Shown in pieces: positions 57,573-64,000 of a DNA stretch of 64,000 nt (the stretch's first letter is position 1; each line of letters starts with the position of its first letter). The stretch comes from Azospirillum melinis (GTDB taxonomy: Bacteria > Pseudomonadota > Alphaproteobacteria > Azospirillales > Azospirillaceae). The DNA is taken from the NCBI RefSeq assembly GCF_013340935.1, contig NZ_WHOS01000008.1:62001-126000 (forward strand), written 5' to 3'. A program made the translations under genes and the position numbers. A model generated the notes under the pieces. It ran no database searches. It was not told the DNA's origin and was given only the letters and a program-made list of their open reading frames with translations.

Positions 57573-58634
57573 ATGGCAATGATACCGAAAATATTCAAAG
57601 AAAAAATAGATGGATCACTTGAAAAACTGAACGCCATTCTTGAAAGAAAAGAACCAAAGGTTCTTTTCTTTACGGAGAATGATTTTCTTTTCCCTGAAGA
57701 TTTTGATAAAGATTTTGGGAGATCTTCTTATGAATTTGTAATTTCGTACAGTCAGTCAATTTTTGATAATCAAAATTTTGATTTTGACATCGTAATTCTG
57801 TGCGGTCACCTAAAGAGCGAAGAGATACTCGCCTGGAAGCTGCAAAATATGCCGAGGCGGCCTTTTGTTGCCCTGTGGGCATGGGACAATCATCATGAGC
57901 CCATCCTCAACAGCCGGGCGGCTATGATCGCCGATGCAGTGTTTCCTGCTCATTGGTTCGCACATGAAGACATGGCAAATGCGGCCACCCTCATAGCGCC
58001 GCACCTTCCGCTTTGCATAACGCAATGGAGCAGCGTCTTCCTGGCATCGATGGAGGAGAGAATCGTTGCTGCCGGGCGATGCGACAAATTATATGGCGGC
58101 TTCTTCAACCATGCGGATGCAAGAGAAAGGAATGGACTGATCGCCTCGTATCGGGAACGATATCCCAATGAGCATGTATTCACTCTCCCACTCGATAAAA
58201 GACCAGCATATTTTTCATTCAGCCAGGAGCAAAGATTGCTCGATTGGGCTTCCTACAAGGTCAGTGTAATTCTTCCCTTAAGAAATGACATTTCGCAACG
58301 GTTGTTCGATGCTCTGGCATGTGGCCTGATACCCATCGTTCCGCCTGAGTTTCCTGATCTTGATCTGGTGTTTTCACGACACGATCAACACTTTTTGCCG
58401 ATCGTCCGGATGGAAAGCTATTCCGTCGAAGGCATTGCGGATGCCCACACCCGCGCATTGAAGCTGTTCGATCGGGACGGCAAACAAGGTGTGGTGCGCA
58501 GGCATCGGTTCGCTCGCGACAATCACGGATTGCGCAACAGAATAGATCGACTGGTCAGCCTGTTCCGCCCGGGCACAGCGTTCTCAAAAGTTCGAATCGA
58601 CTTCGAAAACGGTATTCACATATACTTGACATGA
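57573..58634 (+). CDS. GT-B-like glycosyltransferase, AT-rich and probably acquired
   Basis: 353 residues, without signal peptide or transmembrane segment. The C-terminal half has a GT-B-like pattern: SYKVSVILPLRNDISQRLFDALACGLIPIVPPEFPDL in outline, then RMESYSVEGI. The N-terminal half (KVLFFTENDFLFPEDFDKDFG, FDIVILCGHLKSEEILAWKLQ) fits the acceptor-side Rossmann domain. Codon use at the 5' half is strongly AT-rich with many Lys, Asn, Phe and Ile codons, unlike all other genes here. The start may be this ATG or the one at 57579. The acceptor and donor are unknown. The likely context is surface glycan or glycoprotein decoration. Confidence 0.72.
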   Translation: MAMIPKIFKEKIDGSLEKLNAILERKEPKVLFFTENDFLFPEDFDKDFGRSSYEFVISYSQSIFDNQNFDFDIVILCGHLKSEEILAWKLQNMPRRPFVALWAWDNHHEPILNSRAAMIADAVFPAHWFAHEDMANAATLIAPHLPLCITQWSSVFLASMEERIVAAGRCDKLYGGFFNHADARERNGLIASYRERYPNEHVFTLPLDKRPAYFSFSQEQRLLDWASYKVSVILPLRNDISQRLFDALACGLIPIVPPEFPDLDLVFSRHDQHFLPIVRMESYSVEGIADAHTRALKLFDRDGKQGVVRRHRFARDNHGLRNRIDRLVSLFRPGTAFSKVRIDFENGIHIYLT

Positions 58635-58782
58635 ATTTGGTAAATTCCTACGAATATCGACTTGCTTTTTGGCAAGATGATTGGAGCCGTGGCATCAATA
58701 TACAGCCTTCGACTCGAAGGGTACGTAATTGCCACGGCGTCATGATTCCAGATGACCTTCCGCACGCAGCGATGGCCTTTCC

Positions 58783-59667
58783 ATGATCATTCTCCTGACG
58801 ACCCCGGAACACCAATACACACTTCGCAGCATTGCCGAAGGCCAGTTCGGCGTGCCGGTTCCGGACATCAGGAGCCTGACTTACGATCAGGTTCTTGCGG
58901 CATCCACGGTGCCGAGAGCCACCTATGTTTTCGCGGATCTCGAGCGGCTTTCTGCATCCCGCTTGAGACGAGCCGCCGACCTGTACCGGAAATTGCGCGA
59001 TCTTGGCGTGCGCTGCCTGAACGATCCGGCCTGCGCGATGAGCCGCGTGGAACTCCTGACCAATCTCAGCGAGAAAACCGGCAATCCCATCGAGGTCCAT
59101 CGGGCGGACATGCGTCCCAGGCCATCGCGTTTTCCCGTCTTCCTGCGCCTTGAAGACGAGCATGAGATGCCGTCGGACGCCCTCTATCACAACCAAAGCG
59201 AACTCGACGAGGCTCTTGCCGCCCAACGCCGGGATGGAGTGCCTTTGCGTGGCCTTCTCGTCCTGGAAAAGGTCGATGCGAAGTACAATGGCACCCTGTG
59301 GGCCAAATGGGGCAGTTGGCGGATCGGGGACCGGATCGTCGTGGAGCATATTGCCGTCGAAGACCGGTGGATGGTCAAGTATGGCCGGCACGACTGTCTT
59401 ACGGAAGACATCGTCTCCGACGAATTCGACGCCGTATCGACCAATCGGTTCGAACCCCTGCTCAAGCCGGCGTTCGAGACCGCCGGGATCGAGTATGGTC
59501 GCGCGGACCATGCCGCCACACCGGATGGAGCGGTGGTGTTCGAGATCAACACCAACCCGTTTCTCGGCAACTATGTGCCGGACCCCTGGCTGAAACGTCG
59601 TGACACTCAGATGCTGGCGAGACAGCGCTGGAGCGAGGCGATGCAATCGATCGACACGCCGTGCTGA
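58783..59667 (+). CDS. ATP-grasp-like protein of unknown function
   Basis: 294 residues. The C-terminal part has the ATP-grasp metal-binding end (ADHAATPDGAVVFEINTNPFLGNYV in outline, Glu and Asn as ligands), and the central part has LLVLEKVDAKYNGTLWAKWGSWRIGDRIVVEHI, consistent with the ATP-binding core. The N-terminal 100 residues resemble a preATP-grasp domain. ATP-grasp enzymes ligate carboxylates to amines or thiols through an acyl phosphate. I cannot assign a substrate. It lies 148 bases after the glycosyltransferase-like gene on the same strand. The ATG at 58783 lacks a strong ribosome binding site. Confidence 0.65.
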   Translation: MIILLTTPEHQYTLRSIAEGQFGVPVPDIRSLTYDQVLAASTVPRATYVFADLERLSASRLRRAADLYRKLRDLGVRCLNDPACAMSRVELLTNLSEKTGNPIEVHRADMRPRPSRFPVFLRLEDEHEMPSDALYHNQSELDEALAAQRRDGVPLRGLLVLEKVDAKYNGTLWAKWGSWRIGDRIVVEHIAVEDRWMVKYGRHDCLTEDIVSDEFDAVSTNRFEPLLKPAFETAGIEYGRADHAATPDGAVVFEINTNPFLGNYVPDPWLKRRDTQMLARQRWSEAMQSIDTPC

Positions 59668-59997
59668 ACAAAGGTTGAAAAAATTGGCTTTGCATTCAGA
59701 TGGCGGGGCCATGGCAAGCCATGGCCCGCAACCTCAACCTGCAACGGCAAGGCGTGACAGGTCAGAAGGCGGTATTATCAAGAATAAAGCGGCGAAGGGG
59801 GCGGCGGCGGCGGGGGCGGACCAAGAGGCAGATCGGTTTCGATGGAGAAAGGCATGCTTTCCATTCCTAAGTTATAGGGTCATTTCAAACGAAGGCTGAG
59901 CGGGAACATCCTTCGAGGCAATGATAATCATTGCTCCAGACCTTCCCGTCAAGATTGTGTCCTGTGGATTGGGCGGAAATTTGTGACGGCATTCCCG
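59668..59997. other. Non-coding stretch between convergent island genes
   Basis: 330 bases. It holds an inverted repeat at 59706-59727 (listed separately) and a G/C run of CGGCGG repeats near 59796-59818. I see no gene. Confidence 0.5.
59706..59727 (+). terminator. Inverted repeat after the ATP-grasp-like gene
   Basis: GGGCCATGGC, AA, GCCATGGCCC: two perfect 10-base arms. It starts 39 bases after the stop codon and can fold with a GCAAGC loop. It probably ends the transcript, although no T run follows. Confidence 0.5.
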
Positions 59998-60819
59998 TCA
60001 CGCAGGCATGTCCCAATCCGCAACGTCCGGCTTTACCGGATGATGGATCATGTTGCTCCGGCCGAAGCCGCTTGGATCCTCGGCAAAATAACGCGGGCGG
60101 GAGGGGCGCCATATCAGGGTGCCCGGTTGCAGGCATTCGTCCTGCGGCGTGTTCTCGTAATTGGTTCCGCACCGGGAGGGTGGACAGAGGGGACCCTGCC
60201 CGCCGATGTCTTCGACGGTGAAACCACCGGCGAGCGCGACGGTCGGCAGGGTGAACTCGTAATGGCCGCGCCAGCCGGCGATGGACATGATCAGCCCATA
60301 GGTGCGCGCGAAATGGCGGGACAGGCGCATGATCGGGTGAAACGCCCGGTGGGCGAGGTCGGGGCTGACCGACGCCGGCATCGCTGCCGACTGCCAATAA
60401 TACCAATCGCGACTTGCGGCGAGCGGCTGGACGGTCGTCGTCAGGAGATCGGACGCGTTCCGGCTGAACTGGTCGAAAAGCTGCGCCCAGTCGCCGGAAT
60501 AATCGACGTCGTATTCGACGATCCAGACGAAATCGGCGTCGAGGGACAGGACGCAGGGAATGATCGCCACGTCCAGGTAGCCCCGCTGCACGCCGCCATG
60601 CGCAGCCATCTCCCGATACCGTGCCGGCATGCAGGAGTCCGGCGGCCGATAGGCGAAATCGACTTGCGGTTCCGCCCGGTTGTCCGGATTGAACATGAAA
60701 TGCCAGTCGATCATGTGCCCGGTCTGATCGACGAGACGCCGGAAATGCCGCTCGATCCGTTCGGAACGGACATGACAGACGAACAACCCGGCGACCTTGA
60801 AGGGAGGAACGGGTTTCAT
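59998..60819 (-). CDS. DUF3405-like putative glycosyltransferase
   Basis: 273 residues. A GT-A-like layout is suggested by VAGLFVCHVRSERIERHFRRL, DADFVWIVEYDVDYSGDWAQLFD in outline (an acidic EYDVDYSG motif in the position of a DxD nucleotide-sugar site) and a later GWRGHYEFTLPTVALAGGF. This pattern corresponds to DUF3405 proteins, whose function is not established. The ATG at 60819 follows AAGG; longer starts would add a basic, unconserved extension. It is convergent with the ATP-grasp-like gene and divergent from ppc. Confidence 0.68.
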   Translation of the reverse strand: MKPVPPFKVAGLFVCHVRSERIERHFRRLVDQTGHMIDWHFMFNPDNRAEPQVDFAYRPPDSCMPARYREMAAHGGVQRGYLDVAIIPCVLSLDADFVWIVEYDVDYSGDWAQLFDQFSRNASDLLTTTVQPLAASRDWYYWQSAAMPASVSPDLAHRAFHPIMRLSRHFARTYGLIMSIAGWRGHYEFTLPTVALAGGFTVEDIGGQGPLCPPSRCGTNYENTPQDECLQPGTLIWRPSRPRYFAEDPSGFGRSNMIHHPVKPDVADWDMPA

Positions 60820-61204
60820 CGCTTGCCTTGGCTCTGCGGTCTGTAGGTCGGCGGCACGGGAACAGCGGACTCCCGTCGGCCTCATAGTATTGTTCGGACG
60901 CCGGCCATTGATAGGGAATTCATTGGCTTGGCGACGGCACACCGCCCAATCGAGCCGTGTCCTCCGGCAGGGGAGAGAGATGAGGCGGACATGGGATATG
61001 CGACGTCGCATTTCTCAGCGCTGCGACTTATGGAAATTATCTCGCACCAGCACACGGACGGTTGAAACTTCCGACAGAATCGGCATGCTGTCGCCGATGG
61101 TCTGACCACTTCGCGTGCAGGGGGTGCCTCCTGCCCGAAAAATGATCATCCTCGTTCGCGCATCGACCCGTACCCGTCCATCCTCGACCAGGAAACCGTC
61201 GCCC
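60820..61204. other. Divergent intergenic region before ppc
   Basis: 385 bases. It must contain the promoters of the DUF3405-like gene and of ppc. I see no consensus sigma-54 or EcfG promoter and no gene in it; a short GCAGG/CCTGC repeat near 61118-61136 may be chance. Confidence 0.45.
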
Positions 61205-63976
61205 ATGTCCGCCATCCTGCTGCAGGAAAGTTCCGAGACGAAGGACCAGCCGCTCCGCGAAGACATCCGCCTGCTGGGGCGCATCCTGGGCGACACCGTC
61301 CGCAGCCAGGAAGGGGAGGCGGTGTTCGACATCGTCGAGCGCATCCGCCAGACCTCGATCCGCTTTCACCGCGAAGAGGACCAGGGCGCCCGCAAGGAAC
61401 TGGAGGCGATCCTGAACAGCCTGTCGCCGCCGCAGACGGCGCGGGTGGTGCGGGCCTACAGCTTCTTCTCGCACCTCGCCAACATCGCGGAGGACCAGCA
61501 CCACATCCGCCGCACCCGCGCCCATGCGCTCGCCGGGTCGGCCGCGCGCGACGGCACCATGGCCCATGCGCTGGACGAGGCGACGAAGGCCGGCGTCACC
61601 ACCCAGCAGCTGAAGGAGTTCTTCGACGGCGCGCTGGTCAGCCCGGTGCTGACCGCCCACCCGACCGAGGTACAGCGCAAGAGCATCCTGACCGTGCAGA
61701 TGCAGGTCGCCAAGCTGCTGGCCGAGCGCGACCATGGGCCGATGACGCCGGAGGAGGAGGACACCAACCTCGAATCGCTCCAGCGCGCCGTGCTGACCCT
61801 GTGGCAGACCGCGATCCTGCGCGCCACCAAGCTGGCGGTGACGGACGAGGTGGCCAACGGACTGACCTTCTACGACTACACCTTCCTGCGCGAGATGCCG
61901 CGCTTCTACGCCCAGCTGGAAGACCATCTGCGCAAGACCGACCCGTCCTGGACGACGACGGAGCTTCCGTCCTTCCTGCGGATGGGCAGCTGGATCGGTG
62001 GCGACCGCGACGGCAACCCCTTCGTCACCGCCCCCGTGCTGCGCCAGGCGATGCGGATGCAGAGCACCCGCGCCCTGCAATTCTATCTGGATGAGCTGCA
62101 CGCGCTCGGAGCGGAGCTGTCGCTCAGCACCCGCGTCATCGACGTGTCGGAACCGCTGCGCCAGCTGGCCGAACGCTCGCCCGACCCGTCGCCGCACCGC
62201 AAGATGGAGCCCTACCGCCGCGCGATTTCCGGCATCTATGCGCGGGTCGCCGCGACGCTGCGGACGCTGGATGGGCTGGAGGCGCCGCGCCACGCCGTGG
62301 GCGACGCACCGCCCTACCAGACCCCGGCGGAATTCCGTGCGGACCTCGACATCATCGACCGCTCTCTGACCGTCAACGGCTCGGCGGCACTGGCGAAGGG
62401 CCGGCTGCGTCACCTGCGCCGCGCGGTCGATCTGTTCGGCTTCCATCTCGCCAGCATCGACCTGCGCCAGAACTCCGACGTGCATGAGCGTTCCGTGGCG
62501 GAGCTGCTGTCCTTCGCCGACGCCGGCGTCGATTACACGGCGCTGTCGGAAGACGAGCGGATCGAGATCCTGGTGCGCGAGCTGGACACCAACCGCCCGC
62601 TGGCCTCCAGCTACGCCGAATATTCCGAAGAGACCAGTTCCGAGCTGGACATCCTGCGCACCGCCGCCGAAGCCCGCGTCCGCTTCGGCACCGATGCGGT
62701 GGTGAACTGCGTCATCTCCAAGACCGACGGCGTGTCGGACATCCTGGAGGTCGCCGTCCTGCTGAAGGAAGCCGGGCTGCTGAGGCCGAAGGACAAGGCG
62801 CTGGACCTGAACATCGCCCCGCTGTTCGAGACCATCGGCGACCTGCGCAACTGCGCCGCGACCATGGACCGGCTGCTGTCGATCCCGGCCTACCGGCGCT
62901 TCTTGGAGAGCCGCGGCAATCTGCAGGAGGTGATGCTCGGCTATTCGGACAGCAACAAGGACGGTGGGTTCCTCACCTCCGGCTGGGAACTGTACAAGGC
63001 CGAGATCGCGCTGGTCGAGGTGTTCGCCAAGCATGGCGTGCGTCTGCGGCTGTTCCACGGCCGCGGCGGCTCGGTCGGCCGCGGCGGCGGCCCCAGCTAT
63101 CAGGCGATCCTGGCCCAGCCGGCCGGCGCCGTGCAGGGCGCCATCCGCATCACCGAGCAGGGCGAGGTCATCGCCGGCAAGTATTCGAACCCGGAGGTCG
63201 GCCGCCGCAACCTGGAAACGCTGGCCGCGGCGACGCTGGAAGCCACGCTGCTGCATCCGGAATCGGCCGCCCCCTGCACCGACCAGTTCCTCCAGACCAT
63301 GGAAGAGCTGTCGGAGCACGCCTTCAGGGCCTATCGCGGGCTGGTCTACGAGACCGAGGGCTTCGAGAAGTATTTCTGGGAATCGACGGTGATCGGCGAA
63401 ATCGCCAACCTCAACATCGGCAGCCGCCCGGCCTCGCGCAAGAAATCGACCAGCATCGAGGATCTGCGCGCCATTCCCTGGGTGTTCAGCTGGGCGCAGT
63501 GCCGCCTGATGCTGCCGGGCTGGTACGGCTTCGGGTCGGCGGTGAAGGCCTATCTGGCCCAGCATCCCGACGGGATGGAACGGCTGCGCGCCATGCACCG
63601 CGACTGGGGCTTCTTCAGCACGCTGCTGTCCAACATGGACATGGTGCTGTCCAAGTCGAACATCGCCATCGCATCGCGCTATGCCGGGCTGGTGTCGGAC
63701 CCGGCACTGCGCGACGCGATCTTCACCCGCATCCGGGCGGAATGGCAGGACAGCATCGACGCCCTGCTGGCAATCACCGAGCAATCGGCCCTGCTGGAGA
63801 AGAACCCGCTGCTGGCACGGTCGATCCGCAACCGCTTCCCCTATCTGGACCCGCTGAACCACGTCCAGGTCGAGCTGCTGAAGCGTCACCGCACCAGTGA
63901 CAGCGGCGAGCAGATCGCCCGCGGCATCCATCTGACCATCAACGGCATCGCCGCTGGCCTGCGCAACAGCGGCTGA
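61205..63976 (+). CDS. ppc: Phosphoenolpyruvate carboxylase
   Basis: 923 residues, the usual length. It carboxylates PEP to oxaloacetate, refilling the TCA cycle for the citrate synthase encoded upstream in the window. Landmarks are the catalytic-histidine motif [15 protein letters not shown], the PEP-binding [16 protein letters not shown], the glycine-rich [14 protein letters not shown], and ADLHRIR-type arginine region replaced by [28 protein letters not shown] in outline at the end. The very conserved C-terminal NTG is NSG here, a conservative change. The ATG at 61205 ([10 protein letters not shown]) follows AGGAAA; an in-frame start 90 bases earlier has no support. Confidence 0.96.
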   Translation: MSAILLQESSETKDQPLREDIRLLGRILGDTVRSQEGEAVFDIVERIRQTSIRFHREEDQGARKELEAILNSLSPPQTARVVRAYSFFSHLANIAEDQHHIRRTRAHALAGSAARDGTMAHALDEATKAGVTTQQLKEFFDGALVSPVLTAHPTEVQRKSILTVQMQVAKLLAERDHGPMTPEEEDTNLESLQRAVLTLWQTAILRATKLAVTDEVANGLTFYDYTFLREMPRFYAQLEDHLRKTDPSWTTTELPSFLRMGSWIGGDRDGNPFVTAPVLRQAMRMQSTRALQFYLDELHALGAELSLSTRVIDVSEPLRQLAERSPDPSPHRKMEPYRRAISGIYARVAATLRTLDGLEAPRHAVGDAPPYQTPAEFRADLDIIDRSLTVNGSAALAKGRLRHLRRAVDLFGFHLASIDLRQNSDVHERSVAELLSFADAGVDYTALSEDERIEILVRELDTNRPLASSYAEYSEETSSELDILRTAAEARVRFGTDAVVNCVISKTDGVSDILEVAVLLKEAGLLRPKDKALDLNIAPLFETIGDLRNCAATMDRLLSIPAYRRFLESRGNLQEVMLGYSDSNKDGGFLTSGWELYKAEIALVEVFAKHGVRLRLFHGRGGSVGRGGGPSYQAILAQPAGAVQGAIRITEQGEVIAGKYSNPEVGRRNLETLAAATLEATLLHPESAAPCTDQFLQTMEELSEHAFRAYRGLVYETEGFEKYFWESTVIGEIANLNIGSRPASRKKSTSIEDLRAIPWVFSWAQCRLMLPGWYGFGSAVKAYLAQHPDGMERLRAMHRDWGFFSTLLSNMDMVLSKSNIAIASRYAGLVSDPALRDAIFTRIRAEWQDSIDALLAITEQSALLEKNPLLARSIRNRFPYLDPLNHVQVELLKRHRTSDSGEQIARGIHLTINGIAAGLRNSG

Positions 63977-64000
63977 TCTCCCCGCCGTTTTTCTTGCCGC

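Noticed and set aside
60882..61344. Short minus-strand frames between the DUF3405-like gene and ppc
   Set aside because: No ribosome binding site, basic low-information products, and they overlap the ppc start.

Overview
The window is GC-rich, densely coded DNA that fits an Azospirillum-type alphaproteobacterium (Rhodospirillales). The pointers are a GGAAC-N16-CGTT promoter typical of the alphaproteobacterial general stress response, several large hybrid histidine kinases, sigma-54 activators, TRAP transporters and a molybdenum-storage gene pair (mosA/mosB). The genus assignment is inference from gene content, not from a marker gene. I see no rRNA, tRNA, CRISPR array, insertion sequence or prophage.

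Region by region. (1) 1-7213 is a lactate module on the minus strand: lactate permease, a large FAD/Fe-S D-lactate dehydrogenase, then lutA and lutB (lutB runs off the left edge), with a divergent PdhR/LldR-like GntR regulator and palindromes between them. (2) 7379-12624 is a two-component operon: a sigma-54-dependent response regulator overlapped by a GAF/PAS hybrid kinase. A small hydrophilic gene behind a stress promoter follows, then citrate synthase and a NUDIX-like winged-helix regulator. (3) 15702-22266 holds a CrbR/ErdR-like response regulator, a DUF4406-like protein, the molybdenum storage genes mosA and mosB, and a CrbS/MxtR-like transporter-kinase fusion. (4) 22529-25515 has an RTX protein with four 40-residue modules and an MHS-family transporter, separated by a strong convergent hairpin. 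(5) 25726-30415 pairs an orphan AapJ-like binding protein with a divergent TorS-like hybrid kinase. (6) 30451-33084 has KDPG aldolase and a HexR-like regulator, with a perfect HexR box in front, and a divergent FAH-family hydrolase. (7) 33152-38997 has a chemoreceptor and the nitric-oxide module: hmp with a consensus sigma-54 promoter, NorR and a coupled 88-residue protein. (8) 38994-44819 has an orphan TRAP QM pair, a 7TM histidine kinase, a KGG stress protein and a PAS sigma-54 activator with an altered GAFTGA loop.

(9) 44852-56942 is a hexuronate block read on the minus strand: uxuA, TRAP dctM/Q/P, a zinc dehydrogenase, uxuB, a GntR/FCD regulator and a four-gene ABC importer. One 12-base motif, GTATGGTAGTAT, occurs upstream of uxuB, of the regulator and twice upstream of the ABC importer, so these probably form one regulon. 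(10) 57573-60819 is an island whose start is strikingly AT-rich. It holds a GT-B-like protein, an ATP-grasp-like protein and a DUF3405-like putative glycosyltransferase. PEP carboxylase closes the window.

Taken together the genes feed lactate, sugar acids and perhaps amino acids into central metabolism (KDPG aldolase, citrate synthase, PEP carboxylase) under many local sensors. The least explained parts are the island at 57-61 kb, the binding-protein/TorS-like pair, the shared uronate motif, and the molybdenum store lying between the two halves of a CrbS/CrbR-like system.
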